Translations under genes and position numbers: made by a program
Part shown: in pieces, positions 7,853-17,067 of the stretch
How positions within the stretch are numbered: the first letter of the stretch is position 1
How the letters are laid out: every line of letters starts with the position of its first letter
DNA from: Butyricimonas faecihominis
GTDB lineage: Bacteria; Bacteroidota; Bacteroidia; Bacteroidales; Marinifilaceae
Assembly: GCF_033096445.1 (NCBI RefSeq)
Contig: NZ_AP028155.1
Coordinates: 4,779,880 to 4,843,879, forward strand
Direction: 5' to 3'
DNA: 64,000 nt
The notes under the pieces: generated by a model
The model's database searches: none
Told to the model about the DNA's origin: nothing
The model's input: the letters and a program-made list of their open reading frames with translations, nothing else

Positions 7853-10800
7853 ATGAAAAAAAAATGTAATTCTGGTGGTCTTATGAAAATAAGGCTGCGA
7901 AAAACATTGTTGGTTATGAAATTTTTGTGCTTTTTTTTCTTGTTGTCTGTTTCGGTATCAGCAGCAAGTTATTCACAGAATGCAAGGTTTACTCTGACGT
8001 TGGAAAATGTCGCATTAACAGATGTTTTTTCAACTATTCGGAAAAGTAGTGAGTTCACGTTTATCTATAATATGGATGACGTGAGAAATATTCGGGTGAA
8101 GTCAATAAACGTGCACGAGGCTACTATCCAAGAGATTCTGGATGAAGTCCTTCGAAACACGGGGTTCGTTTACCAGATTGAAGATTATGTGATCGTGATT
8201 CAACCTCAGGAAACGAAGGAAGAAAAGAAATCCCTGCGATTAAAAGGGTGGGTCCGTGATAAGAAAAAGGAACCGCTACCAGGGGTGACGGTAAGAATGG
8301 TGGGGGTGAGCTTGGGAACGGCAACCAATGCTCAAGGATGGTTTGCGATAGATTTACCTGTGACGAAAGGGGAGGTGGAGTTTTCTTTCGTGGGATATAA
8401 AAAACAGAAAATTACTTTCACAGAAAAAACAGATACACTGCAGATCGTGATGGAGGAGGATTTCCAACAGGTGGAAGAGGTGGTTGTGACAGGTATTTTC
8501 AATAAACCGAAAGAGAGTTTTACAGGGGCTGTGACAACTATATCTCAAGAAGAGATCAGAACTCATTATTCTCGGAATTTGATTCAGACATTAGCGAGTT
8601 TAGATCCTAGTTTACGAATTATACAGAATAACGCACAAGGATCTAATCCGAATGCTTTACCGGAACTACAATTGCGAGGGGCATCCACATTACTTAGTGC
8701 AGACGATATACGAGATCAAAAGAGTAATTATGAATTGAATCAACCTTTGTTTATCATGGATGGTTTCGAGGTAACGTTAGAACGAGTAATGGACTTGAAT
8801 GATAATGAAATTGAAAGCATCACTATTTTGAAAGATGCGAGTGCTACAGCTCTTTATGGTTCTAGAGGGGCGAATGGGGTCATAGTGATTACTTCGTTAC
8901 GTCCTAAAGCAGGAAAAATTTCGGTGACATATTCGGGAAAAGTTAAAGTCGAAATTCCAGATTTAAGTTCGTATGACAACTTAACGAATGCTAGAGAAAA
9001 ATTAGAGTTAGAACGAGTGTATGGCGTGTGGGATGATTCAAGTCTTCAGGAGTTATACCAGTCTTTAAAAGATGTGGTTGATTCAGGTGTGAATTATAAC
9101 TGGGCTAAAGAGCCTCTTCGTACAGGAGTTGGACAACAGCATATATTGAATATCATGGGAGGAGTTGAGGCTTGGCGTTTTCGGTTTGATCTGTTTTATG
9201 ATGAAACAATTGGCGTTATGAAGGGATCTGATCGTACAAATTTCAACGGTTCGATGGAAATTGATTACGTGCATGGTAAATGGAATGTACGTCAACTTTT
9301 AACGATAGGATTGAATACAAGTGAAGATAGTCCTTATGGACAATTTTCTGATTACGTGAGGATGAACAGATATTGGGAACCTTATGATGAAAATGGAGAA
9401 TTGATAGAACAATATTATCATCCTAATGCAACGGCTCTTATAGATAATCCGATGTATAATAAGGAGGTTGGGTGTTGGAATGAATCAAAATACACGTCAT
9501 TACGTAGCACAACGCAGGCTCGTTTTGATATTTCAGAGGCTTTTCAAATAACAGCAATGTTGGGTTTAACTAAAAAAATGGGAACACAAGATTCTTTTAT
9601 CCCACCAACGCATAAATATTATGATAGTGAGGAGAATATAGAGCAAAAAGGAAGTTATGGTAGAGGAGAGAAAACGGAATCATTGTGGGAAACGAGATGG
9701 GCGTTGAATTATGCAAAAACATTTAACGAAAAACATATGCTAACAGTAGGTATTGCTGGAGAAATGTCTGAAACAAAATATGATAATGTTTCTTGGTCTG
9801 CAACAGGATTTTTAACATCGGATATTGACCATTTGGCAACTTCTTTAGGTTATCCTTCTACGGGAGGAACTTATGGTTCAGAATCAACCTCTCGTAGAGT
9901 ATCATTAAGTGGTTTTTGTAATTATTATTATGATACGCGTTATTTTATAGATTTGACTTATCGTTTAGACGGAGGTTCTTCTTTTGGGAAAAATAGTCGT
10001 TTTTCTTCTTTTTATGCTTTAGGTGTTGGATGGACGCTTAGTAAGGAAGAGTTTATAATTGAACACTTACCTTTTATTTCAAATTGGCAATTCCGCTATT
10101 CGTATGGGGTTTCCGGTAATATGGCATTCTCCCCGGAACAGTCAATGGAGGTTTTTAATCGAGAAACCAATTACACTTATAATGGAGGTGTGGGAGTAAA
10201 GATGGCAACTTTCGCAAACCCGAATCTGAAACAACAGAATACATTTCAACATAATGTGGGGATGAATTTGAGTCTTTTTAAAGACCGAATAACATTTAAT
10301 TTAAACTATTATAGAAAATTGACGGATAATACCTTAACTGATATATATATTCCTGCATCACACGGTTTTACCACTGTAAAAGGAAATGTGGGTGAAGTGC
10401 GGAATGAAGGTTATGATGGTAGCATCTCTTTCAATGTATTGAGATCAGAAAAGTTTAATTGGAATTTAAGTGGTAGCTTTTCTCATAACAAGGAGACTTT
10501 AGTGAAGTTGGCCGAAGGTTTTAAGAATTCGTTAAAATATTATGATACTTCAATGGGATCAGCTACGACGTATTTGCGCTATAGAGAAGGGCATTCTATG
10601 ACGGCTGTTTATGGTTTGCGTACGATTGGCGTGGATCCTCTTTCTGGTCAGAGGGTATTTTTAACTAAAGATGGAGAAATGACAATGTATCAGAATGGTA
10701 AAGATTTAGTTTATTTGGGAGACTCACAACCGAAGGTGAATGGTTCCATCCACACGACAATCTCGTATGGTGGACTCTCTGTATCATTGGGCTTTGGTTT

Positions 10801-11182
10801 ACAATGGGGCGGTGTCGCTGAGAACTTCACCGAGTTGAATAAGAGAGAAAATTTAAACTTAACCTATAATGTGGATCGTCAAGTATTAAAAGATGGTTGG
10901 AAAAAAGCTGGAGATGAAGCGTTATATAAAAGGCAAGGAGCTTATGTCGTGAATACTTATGGATGTGATATGTTTATCCACAAGAATAATATATTTAATT
11001 TGAATAGTATTAATGTTCGCTATAATTTTCCACGAAAGTTGATAAAGAAGTTGGGAATGGAAATGTTATCTATTTCTACAGATTTGACAGATATTTTTTA
11101 TTTTTCGACAATTCATCGAGAACGGGGAACGTCTTATCCTTACTCAATTAATCCGAATTTATCAATATCTTGTTCCTTCTAA
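7853..11182 (+). CDS. SusC/RagA family TonB-linked outer-membrane transporter with STN domain
   Basis: 1109 residues. Signal peptide in the first 42 residues. An STN (secretin/TonB N-terminus) domain follows at about 45-118 (LTLENVALTDVFSTIRKS, EILDEVLRNTGFVYQI). Next is a carboxypeptidase-regulatory-like beta domain at about 128-205 (KGWVRDKKKEPLPGVTV), then the TonB-dependent plug with VEEVVVTG and the SusC signature DASATALYGSRGANGVI near residue 327, then a beta-barrel ending in SISCSF with a C-terminal aromatic. It imports a large or poorly diffusible substrate together with SusD. The STN domain and the upstream sigma/FecR pair indicate trans-envelope signalling. The substrate cannot be read from the sequence. 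The second half is clearly more AT-rich than the flanking genes. ATG at 7883 is an alternative start. Confidence 0.95.
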   Translation: MKKKCNSGGLMKIRLRKTLLVMKFLCFFFLLSVSVSAASYSQNARFTLTLENVALTDVFSTIRKSSEFTFIYNMDDVRNIRVKSINVHEATIQEILDEVLRNTGFVYQIEDYVIVIQPQETKEEKKSLRLKGWVRDKKKEPLPGVTVRMVGVSLGTATNAQGWFAIDLPVTKGEVEFSFVGYKKQKITFTEKTDTLQIVMEEDFQQVEEVVVTGIFNKPKESFTGAVTTISQEEIRTHYSRNLIQTLASLDPSLRIIQNNAQGSNPNALPELQLRGASTLLSADDIRDQKSNYELNQPLFIMDGFEVTLERVMDLNDNEIESITILKDASATALYGSRGANGVIVITSLRPKAGKISVTYSGKVKVEIPDLSSYDNLTNAREKLELERVYGVWDDSSLQELYQSLKDVVDSGVNYNWAKEPLRTGVGQQHILNIMGGVEAWRFRFDLFYDETIGVMKGSDRTNFNGSMEIDYVHGKWNVRQLLTIGLNTSEDSPYGQFSDYVRMNRYWEPYDENGELIEQYYHPNATALIDNPMYNKEVGCWNESKYTSLRSTTQARFDISEAFQITAMLGLTKKMGTQDSFIPPTHKYYDSEENIEQKGSYGRGEKTESLWETRWALNYAKTFNEKHMLTVGIAGEMSETKYDNVSWSATGFLTSDIDHLATSLGYPSTGGTYGSESTSRRVSLSGFCNYYYDTRYFIDLTYRLDGGSSFGKNSRFSSFYALGVGWTLSKEEFIIEHLPFISNWQFRYSYGVSGNMAFSPEQSMEVFNRETNYTYNGGVGVKMATFANPNLKQQNTFQHNVGMNLSLFKDRITFNLNYYRKLTDNTLTDIYIPASHGFTTVKGNVGEVRNEGYDGSISFNVLRSEKFNWNLSGSFSHNKETLVKLAEGFKNSLKYYDTSMGSATTYLRYREGHSMTAVYGLRTIGVDPLSGQRVFLTKDGEMTMYQNGKDLVYLGDSQPKVNGSIHTTISYGGLSVSLGFGLQWGGVAENFTELNKRENLNLTYNVDRQVLKDGWKKAGDEALYKRQGAYVVNTYGCDMFIHKNNIFNLNSINVRYNFPRKLIKKLGMEMLSISTDLTDIFYFSTIHRERGTSYPYSINPNLSISCSF

Positions 11183-11199
11183 TTCAAATAGTTAATGGT

Positions 11200-12645
11200 A
11201 TGAAAAAAAGAAAATTTTATTTATTGTTATATGTTGTATTGACATTGGTTTGTAGTGCATGTGAAGGTTGGCTGACTGTTGAGCCCGAAACTGCTATTAC
11301 GGGAGAGAAATTGTATACAACGAATGAAGGTGTAAAGGAAGGACTAAACGGACTTTATCTTAACATGAGAGGATTGTATTACCCGGAAGGCCGCTTGGGC
11401 GGTGCATCAGTATTGGAATCAATGGCTTGTACACATACTTTTGCAGAAGGTACTCCTGGATATAGGTGGGCAGGACATTATTATAATGATTTATCCGGTG
11501 ATTCAGATATAGCTATGATATTTGTGGGGTTGTATAATATTATTACGAATGCGAATTCTTTAATACTAGGAACAGAAACAAATAAGAACAAGTTAAAGGA
11601 TGAGGTTTATAATATAGGTCGGGGGGAAGCCTTGGCAATACGGGCTTTGGTTCATTTGGATTTGATACGTTTGTTCGGGCCAGTTCCATCGAATGTGGAT
11701 ATGAGTGAGAAGTATTTACCTTATGTAAGGGTGAATGATATTAAAGATTACGAATATAATACATTTGAAGAGTACATGACATATTTGTTGGCGGATTTGG
11801 ATGAAGCTGAAGCATTATTAGAGAAATCGGATATTGTCGTTACGGGGACCTTTGAGGAAACGGAAGTTTCAAGCGCTTCTTGGTCTTTTCGTAAAAATCA
11901 TATAAATTATTATGGGGTATTAGGATTACAGGCTAGGGCTCGCTTATGGAAAGGAGAGGTGGAAGGTGCGTTGCGTTACGCTCGGCTGGTGAAAGAAGCA
12001 AAGAATGGGGATGGAACTGCCAAGGTCCGTTTGATGACACCAGATGATAATACTACAGAAGGACTTTGGAATAATAAGACTACGGATTTGACATGTTATA
12101 GTGAACATCTTTGCGGAGTGAAATGTGATAATTATGATTATACGCAGGGTACAGCTTGGCTAGCTAGGAATGTTTCGATTTTAAACTATAGTGATACATT
12201 TTTTGAGGATTTGTTTGCAGGAAACGCTGAAGATATGCGGTATCAATGGTTTTGGGCATATTATTATAACCGTTTTGGAACGAGTGGATATTATTGTCGG
12301 AAATATTTGAATTTTTATAATTCTTCTACTTCTCAAAAAAATTTCCCTATTGTGCGATTAGCAGAAATGTATTTGATTATTGCGGAGAATGCACCATTGG
12401 AAGAAGCGAATATAATTTATGAAGAGTATTGTAAAGCTCGCAATTTGACTTACGTGCCATTGACAGAAAGCGATCGAGAGGAGAGAATCTTGTTGGAATT
12501 TATCCGGGAATTTACAGGTGAAGGACAGAATTTTTATACATACAAGCGGTATAATACTAAAAATATGTTGTTTGGAGTGCGAGAGTGTACGGAAGAGCAG
12601 TATCAATTACCACTCCCGGAATCTGAATTGTTGAATGATAAATGA
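11200..12645 (+). CDS. RagB/SusD family nutrient-binding outer-membrane lipoprotein
   Basis: 481 residues from ATG 11200; the TTG-started extension from 11170 overlaps susC and is rejected because the signal peptide begins MKKRKFYLLL. Lipobox CSAC puts the lipid-anchored Cys near residue 20, followed by EGWLTVEP, the usual SusD beginning. RGEALAIRALVHLDLIRLFGPVP (about 140-165) is the conserved TPR-helix block, and REFTGEGQNFYTYKR plus QLPLPESEL close the protein. It is 17 bases after susC and is its obligate partner on the cell surface. Confidence 0.93.
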   Translation: MKKRKFYLLLYVVLTLVCSACEGWLTVEPETAITGEKLYTTNEGVKEGLNGLYLNMRGLYYPEGRLGGASVLESMACTHTFAEGTPGYRWAGHYYNDLSGDSDIAMIFVGLYNIITNANSLILGTETNKNKLKDEVYNIGRGEALAIRALVHLDLIRLFGPVPSNVDMSEKYLPYVRVNDIKDYEYNTFEEYMTYLLADLDEAEALLEKSDIVVTGTFEETEVSSASWSFRKNHINYYGVLGLQARARLWKGEVEGALRYARLVKEAKNGDGTAKVRLMTPDDNTTEGLWNNKTTDLTCYSEHLCGVKCDNYDYTQGTAWLARNVSILNYSDTFFEDLFAGNAEDMRYQWFWAYYYNRFGTSGYYCRKYLNFYNSSTSQKNFPIVRLAEMYLIIAENAPLEEANIIYEEYCKARNLTYVPLTESDREERILLEFIREFTGEGQNFYTYKRYNTKNMLFGVRECTEEQYQLPLPESELLNDK

Positions 12646-12653
12646 TTTGAATT

Positions 12654-13184
12654 ATGAAAAATTTTTTAATTATAGTGTTGTGTTGTACATTCTGGTGTAT
12701 AGCTTGCACGGAAGAACGTCCTGGGTATTATGAGGGGGAGAATAATTGGGTACAGTTTTATTATTTGTGGCCTGTACAGAATCCGTATATAGCTCCGGTT
12801 CATCTACCTTATGAGGGGTATATGCCATCCTTGAATTCAACAAAGCTTCAGGATACTGTTTATTTCCGGTTGCACTTGATCGGGAGGAAGTCTAATCAGC
12901 CGAGAAAAGTGATGTTTGAATCTTATGAAACAGAGATGGAGTATAGTTATTACGAACCGGCTGTGGCTAACGTAAATTATATCGCATTCGATGATCCTTT
13001 GATGAAGCCTTATCTGACGATTCCGGGAGATTCTGCTTATGTGAATATTCCCGTGATCGTGAAATATAACCCAGCGATTTCCAGTGGTTATTTTCAGTTA
13101 GATTTTAAATTGATTGATACGGAAGATTTGGTAGTGGGTGATACTTGTTTAATGAAAGGAAGATTAAAATTTTCTCAATGGTAA
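12654..13184 (+). CDS. DUF4843-like lipoprotein following SusD
   Basis: 176 residues, lipobox WCIAC (Cys near residue 18), then a compact beta-rich body with NNWVQFYYLWPV in the position of the conserved DUF4843 N-terminal block and YVNIPVIVKYN later. It follows SusD by 8 bases, the usual place for this family. It is shorter than the copy at 214-912. No enzymatic motif. Assignment to DUF4843 rests on position and the shared NYIQF/NWVQF block. Confidence 0.7.
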   Translation: MKNFLIIVLCCTFWCIACTEERPGYYEGENNWVQFYYLWPVQNPYIAPVHLPYEGYMPSLNSTKLQDTVYFRLHLIGRKSNQPRKVMFESYETEMEYSYYEPAVANVNYIAFDDPLMKPYLTIPGDSAYVNIPVIVKYNPAISSGYFQLDFKLIDTEDLVVGDTCLMKGRLKFSQW

Positions 13185-13198
13185 TAAATAATTTGGAG

Positions 13199-14284
13199 AT
13201 GAAAAAGTTTGTATTGTTGTTTGGATGTGTGTGCTTTTGTCTGTCTGTATTTGCTCAGACCAATTTTCAAGATATAAGCTTCTCTGAAGCGTTGAAGAAA
13301 GCAAAAGAGGAAAACAAAATGGTGTTTGTGGATTGTTATACTTCTTGGTGCGGTCCTTGCAAGTATATGGCTGATAAAGTGTTTCCACAAAAAAAGTTGG
13401 GGAAGTACCTGAACGATAGGTTCGTGAGCTTGAAGATTAATGCGGAGCAGGGCGAGGGCGTGGATATCGCCAGCAAGTATAGTGTTTCTGCTTATCCCAC
13501 GTTTTTGATCTTGAAGACAGACGGGACGTTAATTTACCGAATCGTTGGAGGAACAGAAGGGGCCGACGAGTTCATCTCCAAGGTGGAGGAAGGTTTCGGG
13601 GAGAAATCAGCCTTCAGGATGGAAGAACGTTACCTGAAGGGAGATAGGGAAGAGGGGTATTTATTTGATTTCCTGAAATCGTTACTGGCTTCTGGGTTAG
13701 ACGAGAAGGCTCGGGAAGTTGCTGGTGAGATCTTGGCTCCACTGTCAGTAGAGAAGAGATGTACGGAGACTTACTGGCCTATTTATGATAACCCTCGTTT
13801 ATCTTTAGTAGGTTCAGAGAATTTACGCTTTTTCCTGAAACACGTTGATCAATTTCGCAGGGGTGTGGGGGTAGAGAAGGTGAATGCGAAATTGACATTT
13901 TTATATGTTAGTAGATTGGAAGAGATGTTGCGAGGAAGGATGCCTGCAACCAATGCCGACCTAGACCTTGTGGAAAAAGAGTTGAAGAAACATGATTTGG
14001 AGCAGGAGGACTTGAGTAATTATATAGAGATGATGAGGGCTATTAATGCGAAAGATACGGATAAAATTTATTCTTTGTATAGGAAAGTTTACCAGAACAT
14101 GAGCGAGAGTAAATTGAGTTACTTGTATTTTCGTCCAATTCTTCTTTTTCAAGGGCAGGGGAAATGGACCGAAAAGCAAAAGATCGGTTTTATAAATTTT
14201 ACCAATGAATTGATTATGCGAATGGAATCACAAGTGATGCAATTGTCAATGCAAAATTTTGTGGAAGCATTGCCTAAGTTTTGA
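13199..14284 (+). CDS. secreted thioredoxin-family protein with helical C-terminal domain (CGPC), second copy
   Basis: 361 residues. The signal peptide ends near SVFAQT (residue 20). The thioredoxin domain carries CYTSWCGPCK near residues 46-54 and AYPTFLIL at the cis-proline position. A long helical C-terminal region of about 220 residues follows. Closest relative in the window is 3594-4715; both have EGEG-type linkers after the CGPC helix. Start 13199 is chosen because it opens the signal peptide; the upstream frame from 13145 overlaps the DUF4843 gene. It belongs to the second SusCD operon. Confidence 0.85.
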   Translation: MKKFVLLFGCVCFCLSVFAQTNFQDISFSEALKKAKEENKMVFVDCYTSWCGPCKYMADKVFPQKKLGKYLNDRFVSLKINAEQGEGVDIASKYSVSAYPTFLILKTDGTLIYRIVGGTEGADEFISKVEEGFGEKSAFRMEERYLKGDREEGYLFDFLKSLLASGLDEKAREVAGEILAPLSVEKRCTETYWPIYDNPRLSLVGSENLRFFLKHVDQFRRGVGVEKVNAKLTFLYVSRLEEMLRGRMPATNADLDLVEKELKKHDLEQEDLSNYIEMMRAINAKDTDKIYSLYRKVYQNMSESKLSYLYFRPILLFQGQGKWTEKQKIGFINFTNELIMRMESQVMQLSMQNFVEALPKF

Positions 14285-14323
14285 ATGATTTTATGAGGTT
14301 TATTTGAAAGAGAGAAGAATAGT

Positions 14324-14827
14324 ATGAAAAGATTTTTATTCATTTTTTTATCGTGTTTGCCTTTGTTCTTGGGAGCTCGGGAATTGCGAGATACCATAGA
14401 ATTGAAGCAAGGAATGGTGTGTCCTAAATTTGTATTTAGAGATACTTCCAAACAAGAGGTTTTTTTGCAACAATTTAAAGGAAAGTATGTGGTGATTGAT
14501 GTGTGGGCCTCATGGTGCCATCCTTGTAAACAGGAATACCCAACATTGAAGAGATGGGCTGAGAAGTATAAAGATAAAAATATAGAATTCGTGAGTATTT
14601 CTTGTGATACCCAAGAGCAGAGATGGCTCAATGAGCTTTTTTGGGGGAAAATGGTCGGGAATCAGTGGTGGATTGCAAATGATAATGCTTTTATGATAGC
14701 CTTTCGGGTGACGACAATTCCTCGTTTGATTTTGTTAGATCGGAAAGGAAAGGTGATGGATTTAAAATTACCTAAACCTTCTGATCCGGAGTTTGAAACT
14801 ATTTTAAATGGATTGAATGGATTATAG
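14324..14827 (+). CDS. TlpA-like periplasmic thioredoxin (CHPC)
   Basis: 167 residues. Signal peptide (FLFIFLSCLPLFLG), then a single TlpA/ResA-like domain with VIDVWASWCHPCKQEYP near residues 57-73 and TIPRLILLDRKGK at the cis-proline site. CxPC with His is typical of TlpA/ResA reductases that keep periplasmic Cys pairs reduced. No DUF4369 domain, unlike the two CGWC proteins. Last gene of the second SusCD operon, 39 bases after the CGPC protein; a terminator-like hairpin follows. Confidence 0.87.
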   Translation: MKRFLFIFLSCLPLFLGARELRDTIELKQGMVCPKFVFRDTSKQEVFLQQFKGKYVVIDVWASWCHPCKQEYPTLKRWAEKYKDKNIEFVSISCDTQEQRWLNELFWGKMVGNQWWIANDNAFMIAFRVTTIPRLILLDRKGKVMDLKLPKPSDPEFETILNGLNGL

Positions 14828-14859
14828 AGCAAAGGGGCTTTTTAGAACCCCTTTACTCT
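14826..14859 (+). terminator. probable terminator of the second SusCD operon
   Basis: A 12-base stem (AGAGCAAAGGGG at 14826-14837 with CCCCTTTACTCT at 14848-14859, one mismatch) overlaps the stop codon of the TlpA gene. No clear U-tract. Confidence 0.6.
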
Positions 14860-15017
14860 GTAGTGATATATGAACGAGATTTTAAAATGATGTTTCTCAA
14901 ATAAATTAAAGAGATAATCTTAATACCAATTATGAATCAATTCCTTTTGAAACATAGGAATATATCTATTTTTTGGGTCTAAATGTATTGTGATTATCAG
15001 AACTTGAAATAAGTGTT

Positions 15018-15938
15018 ATGAATATAATAGGGAAGTATTATCGTTTAGTATGTATTACTATGATTATTGTGGTGATCGGGGGCGTGAATGGTCTTGCTCA
15101 AGAGGGGAAAGAGGTTGTGTATCGTGATTATACGCACATGGAGGCAGATCTGTTGGATTCTTTGAAACGGGATGAGGTAAAAACGTTATTCCGTGGGGTG
15201 CATGTGTTACGGCAGCAGGCTCAGCAGGTAAAAGAGAGTACTCCGGTCCGGTTGGAATCTCAACGGGTAGAGAAGAAAAAATTGAGCCCACAAGATATGA
15301 TCGAGAAGAGAAGGGGCAGCGTGTTGACTGTCAACAAGTATCATCGTGCGATGATGCATCCGGAAGGAGTGACAGGCTGGGCAACGGCAGTCGTGTTATC
15401 GAACGACGGGATTTGTGTCTCGAATTACCATGTGTTTTGGGAATTTCTGGACTCAACAGCTAAGTTGAATCCACGGGATAGTATTATGTTTGTTGCCACG
15501 GAAGAGGGGAGAGTATACCCGATTACCGAGATCTTGAGTTTTAACAAAGCTGCAGATGTGACTTTCTTCAAGATTGATACACGGGGAGATATGCTTACCC
15601 CGATACCATTGGGAAATGACCTCCCGGCGGGGACAGGGGTACATTTGTTAAGTCATCCGGAAGGATATCCGTATGCATACACGAACGGGGTGGTTATGCG
15701 AACAACGACTTCTGACGCTAAAGATCCCTTTGCACGCCGGATGGAACTTACGGTTGATTACGCCAAGGGGTCAAGTGGGGGACCGATCATGGATGATTGT
15801 GGAAACATGGTGGCGATGGTGTCTAGTATACGTGCGATATTTTATTCTAATCAGCCGCCTTATAGCCAGCAGATGAATGTGAAACTGACAATTCCTGTGA
15901 GTTCATTGAGAATGTTGATGCAGGGAAAGAATGAATAA
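15018..15938 (+). CDS. secreted trypsin-like serine protease
   Basis: 306 residues. Signal peptide (VCITMIIVVIGGVNGLAQ) then a charged, helical segment (about 35-105) and a chymotrypsin/HtrA-like protease domain. The triad is visible: His in VSNYHVF (about 138), Asp in KAADVTFF (about 179) and Ser in KGSSGGPIMD (about 252). There is no PDZ domain, so this is not a full DegP. It acts in the periplasm or outside the cell; the substrate is unknown. The 190 bases upstream hold only AT-rich sequence with no promoter I can defend. A small secreted protein with its own promoter follows 59 bases later. Confidence 0.85.
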   Translation: MNIIGKYYRLVCITMIIVVIGGVNGLAQEGKEVVYRDYTHMEADLLDSLKRDEVKTLFRGVHVLRQQAQQVKESTPVRLESQRVEKKKLSPQDMIEKRRGSVLTVNKYHRAMMHPEGVTGWATAVVLSNDGICVSNYHVFWEFLDSTAKLNPRDSIMFVATEEGRVYPITEILSFNKAADVTFFKIDTRGDMLTPIPLGNDLPAGTGVHLLSHPEGYPYAYTNGVVMRTTTSDAKDPFARRMELTVDYAKGSSGGPIMDDCGNMVAMVSSIRAIFYSNQPPYSQQMNVKLTIPVSSLRMLMQGKNE

Positions 15939-15964
15939 AACTAGTATATATTCGAAAAAATATT

Positions 15965-15972
15965 TACCTTTG
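15965..15972 (+). promoter_or_regulatory. -7 element for the small secreted protein
   Basis: TACCTTTG matches TAnnTTTG and lies 25 bases before the ATG at 15998. No TTTG is seen at the expected -33 distance. Confidence 0.45.
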
Positions 15973-15997
15973 TCATGTATTATTGTAGGTATATCGA

Positions 15998-16378
15998 ATG
16001 AAAGTTTTTGTGAAATATTGCGTGTTGCTTTTGGTGGCAGTAATCTATCTTGGACAAGGGATAGATTCTACTCGTTATTTAGCAAAGGCAACGGGGCAAG
16101 AGCGACTTGTTTCACATGAGAAGGATGATTTTGAACGGTTAGCCATGCTGACGGCGATGAACGGAAATGCATTACCGGTCAACACTGTTCAGGATGTAAC
16201 AAATGTGCAACCGACTTTTCGTTATTTGCAAAAAAATAATATTTCTGTTTATTTAGAAGAATATAAAAGGGTTTTTACTCCTTATTTTAGGTATATTGAA
16301 AACGATTATCTCGACTCTTTTGCGTTAAAGCAGGACGTTGGATACTATGTCTTTGCGTTGCGCGAAATCATTGTATGA
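15998..16378 (+). CDS. small secreted protein of unknown function
   Basis: 126 residues; not recognised. A signal-peptide-like start (MKVFVKYCVLLLVAVIYLGQG) is followed by a polar, mostly helical body with no Cys after the leader and no repeat. It sits just downstream of the trypsin-like protease on the same strand but seems to have its own -7 element. It might be a partner or inhibitor of that protease; this is only a guess from position. An overlapping frame (15931-16119) has no signal peptide and is less likely. Confidence 0.6.
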   Translation: MKVFVKYCVLLLVAVIYLGQGIDSTRYLAKATGQERLVSHEKDDFERLAMLTAMNGNALPVNTVQDVTNVQPTFRYLQKNNISVYLEEYKRVFTPYFRYIENDYLDSFALKQDVGYYVFALREIIV

Positions 16379-16521
16379 TTTTGGGTTTATTTGTAAAAAC
16401 GCTGCTCGTTAATTATTAGCGGGTAGAGTTGTGTCTTGACTGAATTGTATTCGGGAACAAGAACATACGCATGAATATGTGGAAAAAATAAACTATTTAA
16501 TTATACAAAAATTATAAAGTC

Positions 16522-17055
16522 ATGAGTGATAGTAAATTTGAATATATCGATGATGTTCTCTTGAATGTAGATAAAGATAAAATAGAAAAAAAGAAAAAAT
16601 CTCCTATAAAGCCTTTGGCATTGTTGATCTTGGGTGCTGCAATCCTTTGGTATGGTGCGAATTATATTAACACGGCTCAGAGTGATACGCTTTCTTCTGT
16701 TGTTATTATGATCGGTTTAGGTGTTGCAGCATGGGGAGTCGTGGCATTTTTGGTAAAGAAAGAGCGTTACGTTTACAAACCAACGGGAAAGGTGTTGAAG
16801 AAACATAAAGTGTATGTGGCTGCAAATCAGTCCTCACGATTGTATGATATTTTGGAGCAAAATAGGTATGATGATTTACAATCATTGACCCGTTCCGGAC
16901 AATCTAATTTAAGCTTGGAGGCTTATTGTAGTGAAGATGAACAATATGCTTTGTTACAAGTCATGGAATTCATTCCTTACAATGACGTGCCGATGACTCC
17001 TGTCAAAGTATGTGAGGGGACTCAGGCGAAACAAGTAGCTTATTTCTTAAAATAA
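16522..17055 (+). CDS. two-TM membrane protein of unknown function
   Basis: 177 residues. A lysine-rich cytoplasmic start (about 1-32) is followed by two membrane segments at about 33-51 (LALLILGAAILWYGANYI) and 57-77, then a soluble C-terminal domain of about 95 residues beginning with YVYKPTGKVLKKHKVYV. No family recognised. It is monocistronic, and the next gene (aroE) is convergent 12 bases away with no strong hairpin between them. The gap 16379-16521 holds no gene or clear promoter. Confidence 0.75.
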   Translation: MSDSKFEYIDDVLLNVDKDKIEKKKKSPIKPLALLILGAAILWYGANYINTAQSDTLSSVVIMIGLGVAAWGVVAFLVKKERYVYKPTGKVLKKHKVYVAANQSSRLYDILEQNRYDDLQSLTRSGQSNLSLEAYCSEDEQYALLQVMEFIPYNDVPMTPVKVCEGTQAKQVAYFLK

Positions 17056-17067
17056 TACTCTGAACTA

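Noticed and set aside
7853-11182. Horizontal acquisition of the SusC gene because its second half is more AT-rich
   Set aside because: SusC barrels often differ in composition from neighbours, and the locus has intact standard context; composition alone is not enough.
11170-11199. TTG start for the SusD gene overlapping susC
   Set aside because: The signal peptide begins at the ATG at 11200; the extension adds a non-signal stretch inside the susC end.
15931-16119. Frame overlapping the protease stop and the small secreted protein
   Set aside because: It starts inside the protease's end and shifts out of the better-supported frame with a signal peptide at 15998.
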